A DNA stretch of 64,000 nucleotides from Microbacterium thalli (GTDB lineage: Bacteria; Actinomycetota; Actinomycetes; Actinomycetales; Microbacteriaceae). The stretch's first letter is position 1; every line of letters starts with the position of its first letter. The DNA lies in assembly GCF_028737325.1 (NCBI RefSeq), contig NZ_JAQZCH010000002.1:806001-870000 (forward strand), given 5' to 3'. This document shows, piece by piece, positions 1 through 9,210 of the stretch. The position numbers and the translations under genes were made by a program. The notes under the pieces were generated by a model. It ran no database searches. It had not been told where the DNA came from and saw only the letters and a program-made list of their open reading frames with translations.

Positions 1-379
1 CCTCGACGGCGAGGGCGACGTGTCGCACGGCGCCGAGCTCTTCCGCATCAACTGCGCGATGTGCCACAACGTCGCCGGTGCAGGTGGCGCGCTCACGGAG
101 GGCAAGTACGCTCCCCCGCTCACGACCACGTCGCCGCTGCACATGTACGCAGCCATGGTCACCGGGCCGCAGAACATGCCCGTCTTCAACGACATGACCC
201 TCACCACCGAGGAGAAGCGCGACATCATCAGCTACCTGATGATCCGCCCGACCGAGAACTCGCCCGGCGGCTTCTCGCTCGGTTCCCTCGGCCCCGTCTC
301 GGAGGGTCTGTTCATCTGGATCTTCGGCATCGGCGCCCTCGTCGCGATCTCGGTGTGGATCACCGCGAAATCGAACTGA
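1..379 (+). CDS. qcrC: Cytochrome bc1 complex diheme cytochrome c subunit (C-terminal part)
   Basis: The gene runs in from the left edge, so only about 125 C-terminal residues are visible. A CxxCH heme-binding motif (CAMCH) is encoded at 53-67, a Met in a QNMP context is a likely axial ligand, and one hydrophobic helix near the end (about 303-360) anchors the protein with a short Lys-Ser-Asn tail. Actinobacterial QcrC has two cytochrome c domains and one C-terminal membrane anchor; this is the second domain. It passes electrons from the Rieske protein to the aa3 oxidase inside the bcc:aa3 supercomplex. qcrA follows after 36 bases and qcrB overlaps qcrA, so the three form one operon. Confidence 0.93.
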   Translation, partial: LDGEGDVSHGAELFRINCAMCHNVAGAGGALTEGKYAPPLTTTSPLHMYAAMVTGPQNMPVFNDMTLTTEEKRDIISYLMIRPTENSPGGFSLGSLGPVSEGLFIWIFGIGALVAISVWITAKSN

Positions 380-415
380 GAACCGTGACGATCGAAGCAA
401 CGCACAAGGAGCAAA

Positions 416-1492
416 ATGGCTGACGAGAAGGCGCCCGAGCAGGTTCCTGCTTCCCTGGTGCCCTCATCGGGGCTCGCCGTCGCGGTGTCTGACCCGGTGC
501 AGAACCCCGGGCTCGCACCCCACCGCAAGCGCATGACCGATCAGGACCCGGCGGCCATGACGCGCGCCGTGCGCACCGTCTACACGCTGTTCTACCTTTC
601 GGCGGCAGCGAGCATCTGGGCGGTCGCGGCGTACCTGATCTTCCCGATCGAGAGCGGCCTCATCGCCGACATCCGACGGAACAACCTCTTCATCGGTCTG
701 GGTATCGCCACGGCGCTCCTGGCCATCGGCATCGGCGCGATCCACTGGTCGAAGGCCGTCATGCGCGACACCGAGTTCATCGAGGACCGTCACTCCACGC
801 GCGGCAGCGACAACACGCGCGCCGCGGCGGTGCAGGTGTTCGCCGACGCGAACGAGGAATCGGGCTTCGGCCGGCGCACGATGGTGCGCAACTCGCTGTT
901 CGTCGCCCTGGCGGCGTCGATCCTCCCCGGTGTCACGCTGTTCCGCGGCCTGGCCCCGCACAGCTCGCCCGAGCACCCCCACGCCGGTGACCCGGTGTAC
1001 CTGCTCAAGCACACGATGTGGGAAGAGGGCATGCGCCTTGCGCACGACCCGACCGGCAAGCCGATCCGCGCTGCGGACCTGACGCTCGGCTCCGCCGTGC
1101 ACGTCATCCCCGAGTCGCTCGCCACGCTCTCGCACCACGACGGCTACCTCGAGGAGAAGGCCAAGGCGATCGTCCTGCTCATGCGTCTGCTTCCCGAGCA
1201 GCTCAACGAGGCGGACGAGCGCAAGGACTGGTCCTACGACGGCATCGTCGCGTACTCCAAGGTCTGCACGCACGTCGGTTGCCCCGTCGCGCTGTACGAG
1301 CAGCAGACCCACCACCTGCTGTGCCCGTGCCACCAGTCGCAGTTCGACGTGACCAACGCCGCCGCCGTCATCTTCGGCCCGGCCGCACGTCCGCTGCCCC
1401 AGCTCCCGATCACCGTCGACGACGAGGGCTACCTGATCGCACGCAGCGACTTCACCGAACCCGTCGGCCCGAGCTTCTGGGAGCGTCATTGA
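416..1492 (+). CDS. qcrA: Cytochrome bc1 complex Rieske iron-sulfur subunit
   Basis: 358 residues. Three hydrophobic helices lie near residues 57-80, 91-112 and 160-181, the actinobacterial arrangement (canonical Rieske proteins have one). The C-terminal Rieske domain has CTHVGC at C284/H286/C289 and CPCH at C303/C305/H306. By family knowledge C284, H286, C303 and H306 hold the 2Fe-2S cluster and C289-C305 form the disulfide. A Shine-Dalgarno AAGGAG precedes the ATG. The stop overlaps the start of qcrB. The protein takes electrons from menaquinol and passes them to QcrC at the outer face of the membrane. Confidence 0.96.
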   Translation: MADEKAPEQVPASLVPSSGLAVAVSDPVQNPGLAPHRKRMTDQDPAAMTRAVRTVYTLFYLSAAASIWAVAAYLIFPIESGLIADIRRNNLFIGLGIATALLAIGIGAIHWSKAVMRDTEFIEDRHSTRGSDNTRAAAVQVFADANEESGFGRRTMVRNSLFVALAASILPGVTLFRGLAPHSSPEHPHAGDPVYLLKHTMWEEGMRLAHDPTGKPIRAADLTLGSAVHVIPESLATLSHHDGYLEEKAKAIVLLMRLLPEQLNEADERKDWSYDGIVAYSKVCTHVGCPVALYEQQTHHLLCPCHQSQFDVTNAAAVIFGPAARPLPQLPITVDDEGYLIARSDFTEPVGPSFWERH

Positions 1493-3348
1493 GCACCTCC
1501 ACCCACCCCACGGAGAACGTCACGACCGCTCCCGCGGTCCACGCTGACGGACCGACCCGCCCGGCGGACAAGCCGCTCGGCGGCAAGTTCGTCGGCGGCG
1601 TGGCGAACTACCTCGACGAGCGCACGAGCATCTCGGGCCTGGTCAAGGAGCTCGGCCGCAAAATCTTCCCCGACCACTGGTCGTTCATGCTCGGCGAGAT
1701 CGCACTGTGGTCCTTCGTCGTCGTCCTGCTCTCGGGGACGTTCCTGACGTTCTTCTTCGAGGCCTCGATGGCCGAGACCCACTACTACGGCGCCTACGCT
1801 CCGATGCGCGGCCTCGAGATGTCGGCCGCCATGGCGTCGACGCTCGAGATCTCCTTCGATGTACGTGGTGGCCTGCTGGTCCGCCAGCTGCACCACTGGG
1901 CGGCACTCGTCTTCGTCGCCGGCATCGGCGTGCACATGCTGCGCGTGTTCTTCACGGGCGCGTTCCGCAAGCCGCGCGAGCTCAACTGGGTGATCGGTTT
2001 CATCCTGTTCATCCTCGCGATGGCCGAAGGCTTCACCGGCTACTCGCTGCCCGACGATGTTCTCTCGGGCAACGGCCTCCGCATCATCGACGGCATGATC
2101 AAGGGCATCCCGCTGATCGGCACCTGGACCTCGTTCCTCCTCTTCGGTGGCGAGTTCCCGGGGACCGAGATCGTCGGTCGCCTCTACGCACTGCACATCC
2201 TGCTCCTGCCGGCGATCCTCGTGGCGCTGCTCGCCCTGCACCTCATGCTGATGATCGTCAACAAGCACACGCAGTTCGCCGGCCCCGCCCGCACGAACAA
2301 CAACGTCGTGGGCTACCCGATGATGCCGGTCTACATGTCCAAGATGGGCGGTTTCTTCTTCCTCGTCTTCGGCGTGCTCGTCCTCATCGCGGCGCTGTTC
2401 ACGATCAACCCGATCTGGAACTACGGCCCGTACGACCCCTCCCCCGTGTCTGCGGGTACCCAGCCCGACTGGTACATCGGCTTCGCCGACGGCGCGCTGC
2501 GCCTCATCCCGCCGCACTGGGAGTTCGTGCTGTTCGACCGCACCTGGTCACTGAACATCCTGGTGCCGCTCGTCGGCCTCGGCGTGTTCATCGTCCTCGT
2601 CATGGTCTACCCCTTCATCGAGGCGTGGATCACGGGCGACAAGCGCGAGCACCACATCGCCGAGCGTCCGCGCAATGCAGCCACCCGGACCGCCATCGGC
2701 GCCGCCGGCGTGACGTTCTACGCGGTGCTGTGGGCAGCGGCATCCTCCGACATCGTGGCCACGCACTTCCACCTCACGATGGAGGGTGTCATCCACGCGC
2801 TCCAGGCCATGCTGTTCCTCGGCCCGGTCGTCGCATACTTCGTCACCAAGCGCATCTGCATCGCGCTGCAGAAGAAGGATCGCGAGATCGCGCTGCACGG
2901 CTTCGAGTCCGGTCGGATCGTCCGCCTGCCCGGGGGTGAGTACATCGAGGTGCACCAGCCCGTCGACGAGTACGAGCTCGTGAAGCTGGTCGACTACACC
3001 ACGAACGCTCCCCTCGTCGTGCGTCCGAACGACAAGGGCCGCATCCCGTGGCACGAGAACCTGCGCGCAGGCCTCTCGCGCTGGTTCTTCGAGGACCGCC
3101 TCACCCCGCTCACGCAGGCGGAGCTGGCTGCCGCACGCAGCCACGCCCAGCACGACCTCGAGCACATCGCTGAGGAAGAGCGGGCGGAGCTCCAGGGCGC
3201 CCACGAACGCGCCGGCGTGCCGGACGCACCCCTGCACCCCATCGAGGACGGAAAGGGCGTGGAGACGGCGAATCGCCCCTCCAACGTGATCGTCCCCGAT
3301 GAGGACGACGACACGGACGCCGACGGTAAGGGATCGCGGAAGAGCTGA
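1489..3348 (+). CDS. qcrB: Cytochrome bc1 complex cytochrome b subunit
   Basis: About 619 residues. The start is inferred to be TTG at 1489, overlapping the qcrA TGA in the four bases TTGA, with GGGAG six bases upstream; no better ATG or GTG lies before the conserved region. Several hydrophobic helices include paired His residues (for example LHHW and LHILL), the expected ligands of the two b hemes, and a PDWYIGFADG segment resembling the quinol-site region. A charged, acidic cytoplasmic tail of over 100 residues follows the last helix, as in other actinobacterial QcrB. It oxidises menaquinol. A strong hairpin follows the stop. Confidence 0.94.
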   Translation: MSTSTHPTENVTTAPAVHADGPTRPADKPLGGKFVGGVANYLDERTSISGLVKELGRKIFPDHWSFMLGEIALWSFVVVLLSGTFLTFFFEASMAETHYYGAYAPMRGLEMSAAMASTLEISFDVRGGLLVRQLHHWAALVFVAGIGVHMLRVFFTGAFRKPRELNWVIGFILFILAMAEGFTGYSLPDDVLSGNGLRIIDGMIKGIPLIGTWTSFLLFGGEFPGTEIVGRLYALHILLLPAILVALLALHLMLMIVNKHTQFAGPARTNNNVVGYPMMPVYMSKMGGFFFLVFGVLVLIAALFTINPIWNYGPYDPSPVSAGTQPDWYIGFADGALRLIPPHWEFVLFDRTWSLNILVPLVGLGVFIVLVMVYPFIEAWITGDKREHHIAERPRNAATRTAIGAAGVTFYAVLWAAASSDIVATHFHLTMEGVIHALQAMLFLGPVVAYFVTKRICIALQKKDREIALHGFESGRIVRLPGGEYIEVHQPVDEYELVKLVDYTTNAPLVVRPNDKGRIPWHENLRAGLSRWFFEDRLTPLTQAELAAARSHAQHDLEHIAEEERAELQGAHERAGVPDAPLHPIEDGKGVETANRPSNVIVPDEDDDTDADGKGSRKS

Positions 3349-3368
3349 TCCCGGACTGTCCGGATTAC

Positions 3369-3400
3369 GGCGGGGTGTGACCGATCGGTCACACCCCGCC
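3369..3400 (+). terminator. Terminator of the qcrCAB operon
   Basis: A perfect inverted repeat with 15-bp arms (3369-3383 and 3386-3400) and a two-base centre is followed by TTTCGTT. It starts 21 bases after the qcrB stop, so it probably ends the qcr transcript. Confidence 0.85.
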
Positions 3401-3415
3401 TTTCGTTCGTCTGCG

Positions 3416-3421
3416 TAGCGT
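3416..3421 (+). promoter_or_regulatory. Candidate -10 element, leaderless rhodanese gene
   Basis: TAGCGT lies seven bases before the ATG at 3429 and there is no Shine-Dalgarno sequence, which fits a leaderless transcript. No clear -35 is visible. Confidence 0.5.
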
Positions 3422-3428
3422 GTGACGC

Positions 3429-3836
3429 ATGACCGATGCACTCACCTACTTCACCACCAAGCTCCAGCACGAGACGGATGCCTCGGACGTGTTCGACGCT
3501 CAGCGCGCCGGCGACGACTTCGCTCTCGTCGACGTCCGCAGCTCGGATGCCTGGGCCCAGGGCCACGCCATCGGCGCGATCCACCTCCCCTATCGAGAGA
3601 TCGCCGCGCGAGCGGCCGCCGAGATCGATCGCGACGTCGACGTCGTCGTGTACTGCTGGAGCCCCGGGTGCAACGGTGGCACCCGCGCGGCGATCGAGTT
3701 CGTCAAGCTCGGCTACCGTGTCCGAGAGATGATCGGCGGCTACGAGTACTGGGCGCGGGAGGGCTACCCTGTGGCCAATGCGCATGGCCCGCTCCCCCGC
3801 ATCTACGACCCCCTCGTCGCCCTCGTACGCTCCTGA
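3429..3836 (+). CDS. Single-domain rhodanese-like protein
   Basis: 135 residues, one rhodanese domain and no signal peptide, so cytoplasmic. The phrases LVDVRSSDAW and GHAIGAIHLP are typical of the fold. The catalytic-loop region reads YCWSPGCNGG, with two Cys residues where classical sulfurtransferases have CxxxxR; this WSPGCN-type loop is known in a subfamily of small rhodaneses. Likely role is sulfur transfer or redox handling; the substrate cannot be told. It is transcribed alone between the qcr terminator and the convergent cta genes, and nothing in the sequence ties it to respiration beyond position. Confidence 0.85.
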   Translation: MTDALTYFTTKLQHETDASDVFDAQRAGDDFALVDVRSSDAWAQGHAIGAIHLPYREIAARAAAEIDRDVDVVVYCWSPGCNGGTRAAIEFVKLGYRVREMIGGYEYWAREGYPVANAHGPLPRIYDPLVALVRS

Positions 3837-4025
3837 CCGGGCGGCGGGCCGGCTGCGGCGCGCAGCGGCGGTGCTTCACCCGCTGGGGCCAGTGGACGCC
3901 GCTACGGGCACCCCGGCGCAAGGAACTTCACTTGACCACCCGCACGCGCTTCTCTCGTGGGGCGTCGGATCTGGTTCATTGAATCGCAGCCCACAGCGGC
4001 GTCTGCCGGCACGAGGCCACTCACA

Positions 4026-4069
4026 ACGACGGACGGCCACCGCACCGAAGTGCGATGGCCGTCCGTCGT
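4026..4069. terminator. Hairpin between rhodanese and ctaF (convergent)
   Basis: Arms of 14 bp (4026-4039 and 4056-4069) plus an inner 5-bp stem around the loop CGAA form a long hairpin between two converging genes. There is no T-tract on either side. The rest of 3837-4084 (about 250 bases) holds no gene I can support. Confidence 0.7.
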
Positions 4070-4084
4070 GAGGCGTGCGGGTGA

Positions 4085-4522
4085 TCAGCGCGCGAAGTAG
4101 CCGCGGTAGTACTCGTAGACCCAACCGACGATCGCGACGACGAAGAGCGCGAAACCGATCGGGAGCAGGAACTGCCCGACCGCGAGGCCGACGATGAAGA
4201 CGGATGCCGCGAACGCCAGCACGAGCGGCCACCAGGACCACGGGCTGAACTCGCCGATCTCAGGGTCTCCGTCGTCGATGTCGGCGGTGAGCGAGTCCTC
4301 GGGCAGTTCGCCGCCCTGAGCCTTGTGCACGCGCGAGACGTAGAACGCGATCATCGCGCCCATGAAGCCGGTGAACAGCAGCGCGGTCGATCCGACCCAC
4401 TCGATGCGATGCCACCAGACGCCCTGGCTGGTGTTGGCGAGAAGGTTCCACACCGTGTACGTGACGAACACGGCGAAGAAGAACCAGGTGAGAACCCACC
4501 AGAGGTTGATGTTGGTCTTCAC
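4085..4522 (-). CDS. ctaF: Cytochrome c oxidase subunit 4
   Basis: 145 residues with four hydrophobic helices: two at the N-terminus (starting NLWWVLTWFFF and STALLFTGFMG), an acidic hydrophilic loop, then two more (WWPLVLAFAAS and LPIGFALFVV). This is the actinobacterial aa3 subunit IV. It has no catalytic metal site and stabilises the oxidase within the bcc:aa3 supercomplex. It starts three bases after the ctaD stop and is last in the leftward ctaC-ctaD-ctaF operon. Confidence 0.92.
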   Translation of the reverse strand: MKTNINLWWVLTWFFFAVFVTYTVWNLLANTSQGVWWHRIEWVGSTALLFTGFMGAMIAFYVSRVHKAQGGELPEDSLTADIDDGDPEIGEFSPWSWWPLVLAFAASVFIVGLAVGQFLLPIGFALFVVAIVGWVYEYYRGYFAR

Positions 4523-4525
4523 GGC

Positions 4526-6292
4526 TTACTTCACCTCTCCATCGGCGACATCCACAACCGGCGCATCGGGGGCGTCCTTCGCGGGGCCCACGCCGACCGG
4601 GATGGCGGCCTCGGGGTGGTTCAGGTCGAACGCGGGACGCTCGCTGCGGATACGCGGGATCGACGTGAAGTTGTGGCGCGGCGGCGGGCAGCTGGTCGCC
4701 CATTCGAGCGATGCGCCGTAACCCCACGGGTCATTGACCGTGACCTTCGGTGCCGTACGCGAGGTGATCCAGACGTTCAGGAAGAACGGGATCATCGAGG
4801 CGCCGAGGACGATCGCACCGATCGTGGAGACCTGGTTCTGCCAGGTCCAGCCGTCGGCTGCCGAGTAGTCCGCGTAGCGACGGACCATGCCGTCCACGCC
4901 GAGCCAGTGCTGGATGAGGAACGTCATGTGGAAACCGATGAACAGCATCCAGAAGTGCACCATTCCGAGACGCTCGTTGAGCATCCGCCCCGTCCACTTC
5001 GGCCACCAGAAGTAGAAACCAGCGAACATGGCGAACACGACGGTGCCGAACACGACGTAGTGGAAGTGCGCGACGACGAAGTACGAGTCCGATAGGTGGA
5101 AGTCGAGCGGCGGCGAGGCGAGGATGACGCCGGTGAGGCCACCGAACACGAACGACACGAGGAAGCCGAGCGTGAACACCATCGGCGTCTCGAACGTGAC
5201 CGAGCCCCGCCACATGGTGCCGATCCAGTTGAAGATCTTCACGCCCGTCGGCACCGCGATCAGCATCGTCATCAGCGCGAAGAACGGCAGAAGGACCGCT
5301 CCGGTGACGTACATGTGGTGTGCCCACACGGCGACCGAGAGGGCCGCGATCGCGATGGTCGCGTAGATCAGCGTCTTGTAGCCGAAGATCGGCTTGCGGC
5401 TGAACACCGGCAGGATCTCGGAGACGATCCCGAAGAACGGCAGCGCGATGATGTATACCTCAGGGTGCCCGAAGAACCAGAACAGGTGCTGCCACAGGAG
5501 GACGCCGCCGTTTGCCGGGTCGTAGATGTGCGAGCCGAGCACGCGGTCCGATGCCGCCGCGAAGATCGCCGCGGCGAGCACGGGGAACGCCATCAGGATC
5601 AGGATGCTGGTGACGAGCGTGTTCCACGAGAAGATCGACATCCGCCACATCGTGAGGCCGGGCGCGCGCATCGTGATGATCGTGGTGATGAAGTTGACGG
5701 CACCGAGGATCGTGCCGAAACCGCTCATGCCGAGGCCGAGCATCCACAGATTGCCGCCGGCGCCGGGTGAGAACGTCGCGTTGGCGAGCGGCTGATAGGC
5801 GAACCATCCGAAGGACGCCGCACCCTGGGGGGTGAGGAAGCCCGAGATCGCGATGATCGAGCCGAAGAGGAACAGCCAGAACGCGAACGCATTCAGACGC
5901 GGGAAGGCCACGTCGGGCGCACCGAGCTGCAGCGGCAGGATCGCGTTCGCGAAGCCGGCGAACAGCGGGGTCGCGAACATCAGCAGCATGATCGTGCCGT
6001 GCATCGTGAACAGCTGGTTGTACTGCTCCTTGGTCGGAACGACCTGCATGCCCGGCTCGAAGAGCTCCGCGCGGATGATGAGCGCCATCACGCCGCCGAG
6101 GAGGAAGAACAGCACCGAGGCGATCAGGTACATGTACCCGATCGTCTTGTGGTCGGTGGAGGTGATCCACTTGACGATGATGTTGCCCTTCTGCTCGACG
6201 CGCGAAGCGCTGAGCAGCGCCGCCTGACGCGGCGGAAGGGTGGTGGGGCGGCCCGAGGGCTGTTCGCCCTGGAGCGGAAGTGTCGTCGCCAT
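4526..6292 (-). CDS. ctaD: Cytochrome c oxidase subunit I
   Basis: 588 residues and about 12 membrane helices. The signature [14 protein letters not shown] carries the CuB His and the His-Tyr cross-link Tyr, VWAHHMY carries the two further CuB His residues, and VAHFHYV carries the heme ligands. [11 protein letters not shown] near residue 44 is the conserved N-terminal entry. It reduces O2 to water at the heme a3-CuB centre and pumps protons. The ATG overlaps the ctaC stop by one base (TGATG). Confidence 0.97.
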   Translation of the reverse strand: MATTLPLQGEQPSGRPTTLPPRQAALLSASRVEQKGNIIVKWITSTDHKTIGYMYLIASVLFFLLGGVMALIIRAELFEPGMQVVPTKEQYNQLFTMHGTIMLLMFATPLFAGFANAILPLQLGAPDVAFPRLNAFAFWLFLFGSIIAISGFLTPQGAASFGWFAYQPLANATFSPGAGGNLWMLGLGMSGFGTILGAVNFITTIITMRAPGLTMWRMSIFSWNTLVTSILILMAFPVLAAAIFAAASDRVLGSHIYDPANGGVLLWQHLFWFFGHPEVYIIALPFFGIVSEILPVFSRKPIFGYKTLIYATIAIAALSVAVWAHHMYVTGAVLLPFFALMTMLIAVPTGVKIFNWIGTMWRGSVTFETPMVFTLGFLVSFVFGGLTGVILASPPLDFHLSDSYFVVAHFHYVVFGTVVFAMFAGFYFWWPKWTGRMLNERLGMVHFWMLFIGFHMTFLIQHWLGVDGMVRRYADYSAADGWTWQNQVSTIGAIVLGASMIPFFLNVWITSRTAPKVTVNDPWGYGASLEWATSCPPPRHNFTSIPRIRSERPAFDLNHPEAAIPVGVGPAKDAPDAPVVDVADGEVK

Positions 6293-7197
6293 CAGTGGCT
6301 TCCCTCGGCTGATTCGGTGACCGCTCCCGTGCCCGGGAGGTTCTGCTGGCGGTCATAGGCGTCGTTGATGTCGCCGGTCTGGTCGGCGGCGCGCAGCGAG
6401 GCCAGGTAGTCCTCGTACTCCTGCTCGGAGACGACCTCGACGTTGAAGAGCATCATCGAGTGGTACTCGCCGCAGAGCTCGGCGCACTTGCCGGCGTAGG
6501 TGCCCTCGCGAGTGGGGGTGAACGACCACGAGTTGGTGTCGCGGCCCGGGTACATGTCCTTCTTGTAGAGGAAGTCGATGACCCAGAACGAGTGGATGAC
6601 GTCGCGCGACTGCAGGTTGATCTTGACCGTCTTGTCGACGGGCAGGACGAGCGTGGGCAGCTCGGCCTCGTCACGGTCGCCGTTGGCGGCGGGCTGCGCC
6701 TGGACGCCCATGGTCCAGACGGCGTCGGAGTTGTCTTCCTCTTCGCCGTTGTACTGGAAGTCCCAGGCCCACTGCTTGCCGATCGCGGTGATCGAGACAT
6801 CGGGGTCTTCGTACTGCGTCTCGATGATCGACTGGTCGCGCGCGGTGAAGGCGAAGAACCCGATCACGAGGATGAGCGGCACGATCGTGTAGAAGATCTC
6901 GATCGGCATGTTGTAGCGCAGCTGCACGGGAAGACCGGTCTGGCCGCGGCGACGACGGTAGGCGATGGCGGCGAACGCCATGAGGCCCCATGTCAGCACA
7001 CCCACGGCGAGCAAGACGATCCAGGAGTTGACCCACAGACCCGACACCATCTCGGTGCGGTTCGTCGCCTGGGTACCGTCGTCGGTGAAGCCCGGGAGGT
7101 AGCCGTTCAGCTCCGTCGGTGTACAAGCTGCGAGGGAGACTGCCGTGACGATCCCGAGAGGGATCACGGCCCAGCGGAGGCGGCGTTTGAAGCGCAC
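6292..7197 (-). CDS. ctaC: Cytochrome c oxidase subunit II (lipoprotein)
   Basis: 301 residues from a GTG at 7197. A longer in-frame start at 7269 exists, but the GTG has GGAAAGG six bases upstream and gives a proper signal peptide ([11 protein letters not shown]) ending in the lipobox LAAC. Two membrane helices follow. The CuA site [12 protein letters not shown] places C238, C242, H246 and M249. The protein accepts electrons from QcrC and delivers them to subunit I. It heads the ctaC-ctaD-ctaF operon. Confidence 0.94.
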   Translation of the reverse strand: MRFKRRLRWAVIPLGIVTAVSLAACTPTELNGYLPGFTDDGTQATNRTEMVSGLWVNSWIVLLAVGVLTWGLMAFAAIAYRRRRGQTGLPVQLRYNMPIEIFYTIVPLILVIGFFAFTARDQSIIETQYEDPDVSITAIGKQWAWDFQYNGEEEDNSDAVWTMGVQAQPAANGDRDEAELPTLVLPVDKTVKINLQSRDVIHSFWVIDFLYKKDMYPGRDTNSWSFTPTREGTYAGKCAELCGEYHSMMLFNVEVVSEQEYEDYLASLRAADQTGDINDAYDRQQNLPGTGAVTESAEGSH

Positions 7198-7231
7198 AGT
7201 GCACCTTTCCGGGACGAATGGTTCGACCTTC

Positions 7232-7237
7232 AGTCTA
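7232..7237 (-). promoter_or_regulatory. Candidate -10 of the ctaCDF operon
   Basis: TAGACT on the minus strand about 35 bases before the ctaC GTG. The -35 is weak or absent. Confidence 0.45.
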
Positions 7238-7307
7238 GGGCAAGCTTTCACCCGATTCAGGCCATCCATTCAGGATGTCGGCGACGCAGGACGTCGCTCG
7301 GGGCGGG

Positions 7308-7667
7308 TCAGTGGAAGCTGTCCCCGCACGCGCAAGAGCCCGCGGCGTTGGGGTTGTCGATCGTGAAGCCCTGCTCCGAGATCGTGTCCTTGAAGTCGAT
7401 CGTCGCGCCGTCGAGGTACGGAACCGACATGTCGTCGACGATGACCTCGACGCCGTCGAAGTCGACAGCCTGGTCGCCGTCGAGGAAACGCTCGTCGAAG
7501 TAGAGCTGGTAGATGAGGCCGCTGCATCCGCCCGGCTGGACGGCGACGCGCAGACGCAGGTCGTCGCGGTTCTCCTGCGAGAGCAGGCTCTTCACCTTGA
7601 GCGCCGCCTCATCGGTCAGCGAGACGCCGTGTGCACGGACGGTTTCGGACGTGGCGATGTCGGTCAT
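7308..7667 (-). CDS. erpA: A-type iron-sulfur cluster insertion protein
   Basis: 119 residues. The HesB/IscA fold is shown by GGCSGLIY with C48 and the C-terminal CACGDSFH with C112 and C114, the three invariant Cys that bind or pass on the cluster. The length is normal. ErpA-type carriers move Fe-S clusters from the Suf scaffold to apo-enzymes. A GGGAG Shine-Dalgarno lies five bases before the ATG. It is transcribed alone beside the respiratory genes. Whether it is ErpA or another A-type carrier cannot be settled by motif alone; actinobacteria usually call this one ErpA. Confidence 0.92.
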   Translation of the reverse strand: MTDIATSETVRAHGVSLTDEAALKVKSLLSQENRDDLRLRVAVQPGGCSGLIYQLYFDERFLDGDQAVDFDGVEVIVDDMSVPYLDGATIDFKDTISEQGFTIDNPNAAGSCACGDSFH

Positions 7668-7712
7668 GATTCTCCCGAGGTGTCGGGCCGCGGACAGGCG
7701 GCCGGTGCCACG

Positions 7713-7718
7713 ATTCTA
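7713..7718 (-). promoter_or_regulatory. Candidate -10 of erpA
   Basis: TAGAAT on the minus strand, 45 bases before the erpA ATG, leaving a short leader that contains the Shine-Dalgarno. Confidence 0.5.
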
Positions 7719-7768
7719 CGCGCGGCACCGGCCCGCGGGGCGCTCTTCCCGAGCGATCCGCGACCGGC

Positions 7769-9163
7769 TCAGAGCTGCGATGCGTCCAGCCGCTCGAGCA
7801 GGAGCGCCTCCGACACCAGCGCATGGCGGAACGTGTCGAGGTGGAGCGACTCGTTCGGGCTGTGCGCACGCGCGTGGGGGTCCTCGACGCCGGTCACCAG
7901 GATCTGCGCCGCGGGGAACTCGCGGACGAGGTCCGCGATGAACGGGATGGATCCTCCGACCCCGATGTCGACGGGCTCGACGCCGTACCCGGTGGCCAAC
8001 GCCGCACGGGCGTGCGCGACGGCACTGCCGCTGGTGTCGACGAGGAACGGGTTGCCCGTCTCGATATCGCGGAAGGTCACCTCGGCTCCGAAGGGAGCGT
8101 GAGCGCGCAGGTGCGCCTCCACCGCGCGGTACGCCTCGTCGCCCGACTGGCCCGGCGCCACACGGGCCGAGATGACGACCGACACCTCGGGGCTCAGCGT
8201 GTTCGACGCGTTGCGGACGCTGGGTGCGTCGATTCCCGTGACCGTGATCGACGGCTTGTTCCAGATGCGCGACAGGATCGATCCCGTGCCGATGGGCGAC
8301 ACACCGGCGGGAAGACCCGCCTCCGAGCGCAGGGTCTCTTCGGAATAGGCGGGCGTGTCGGCGTCTCGCTCGCGCAGGCCGTCGACAGCGACGGCACCGT
8401 CGTCGTCCCAGAGGGTGGCGAGCAGCTTGACCGTCGCGAGCATCGCGTCGGGGACCGCTCCACCGAACATGCCCGAATGCGAGGCGTGCTCGAGGGTGCG
8501 GACGGTCATGGTGAAGCGTGCGTTGCCGCGCAGCGAGACGGTCAGGGCCGGCGTGGTCGCGTCCCAGTTTCCCGAGTCGGCCACGACGATCACGTCGGCG
8601 CGCAGCGCATCCGCGTTGTGCGACAAAAACGACGCGAACGAGGCCGACCCGGCCTCCTCCTCCCCCTCGATGAAGAGGTTGACGCCGAGATCGAAGTCCG
8701 GACCGGCTGCCTCGACGAGTGCGCGCAGGGCGCCGATGTGCGCCATGACACCCGCCTTGTCGTCGGCGGCGCCCCGGCCGTACAGGCGGCCGTCGCGGAC
8801 GGTGGGCTCGAACGGCGCCGACTCCCAGAGGCTCTCGTCGCCGACGGGCTGCACGTCGTGGTGCGCGTAGAGGAGGATCGTTGGCCGACCGTTGCGTGCG
8901 GCGCGGGTCGCGAGCACCGCCGGCATCCCCTGCTCCCCCGTCGACGGGATGGCCGCGGTGGCGACCTCGACGCGCTCGAAGATGCCGAGCCCCTCCGCCA
9001 GGCTCGCGACGGCCGCGGCGCTGCGCTCGACCTCGGCCCGCTCGAAGCCGGGGAAAGCGACGGACGGGATGCGCACGAGCGACCCGAGGTCGGCGAGGGC
9101 GGCGGGCACGGCGGAGAGGGCGGCGTCGCGCACGGCGGCGGACCGAGGAGATTCGGAGGTCAT
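7769..9163 (-). CDS. M20 family metallodipeptidase
   Basis: 464 residues from the ATG at 9163; an in-frame ATG at 9184 is less likely because a -10 hexamer sits between the two. Motifs in order: YAHHDVQPVG (first Zn His and Asp), RGAADDKAGV (bridging Asp), EGEEEAGS (catalytic and ligand Glu), and a C-terminal catalytic-domain return. The central lid or dimerisation domain starts after about residue 200. The family hydrolyses dipeptides or acylated amino acids with two Zn ions in the cytoplasm. It is divergent from the DUF3043 gene. Confidence 0.9.
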   Translation of the reverse strand: MTSESPRSAAVRDAALSAVPAALADLGSLVRIPSVAFPGFERAEVERSAAAVASLAEGLGIFERVEVATAAIPSTGEQGMPAVLATRAARNGRPTILLYAHHDVQPVGDESLWESAPFEPTVRDGRLYGRGAADDKAGVMAHIGALRALVEAAGPDFDLGVNLFIEGEEEAGSASFASFLSHNADALRADVIVVADSGNWDATTPALTVSLRGNARFTMTVRTLEHASHSGMFGGAVPDAMLATVKLLATLWDDDGAVAVDGLRERDADTPAYSEETLRSEAGLPAGVSPIGTGSILSRIWNKPSITVTGIDAPSVRNASNTLSPEVSVVISARVAPGQSGDEAYRAVEAHLRAHAPFGAEVTFRDIETGNPFLVDTSGSAVAHARAALATGYGVEPVDIGVGGSIPFIADLVREFPAAQILVTGVEDPHARAHSPNESLHLDTFRHALVSEALLLERLDASQL

Positions 9164-9170
9164 GCGGGTA

Positions 9171-9176
9171 ATCTTA
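9171..9176 (-). promoter_or_regulatory. Candidate -10, leaderless dipeptidase gene
   Basis: TAAGAT lies seven bases before the ATG at 9163, and the seven bases between hold no Shine-Dalgarno. Confidence 0.55.
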
Positions 9177-9210
9177 TGAGGCACGTTCGTCGCAGAACCC
9201 GAGGATCCCC

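Noticed and set aside
3837..4025. Possible small gene or RNA between the rhodanese and ctaF
   Set aside because: No conserved protein motif, no convincing promoter; only the hairpin at 4026-4069 stands out.
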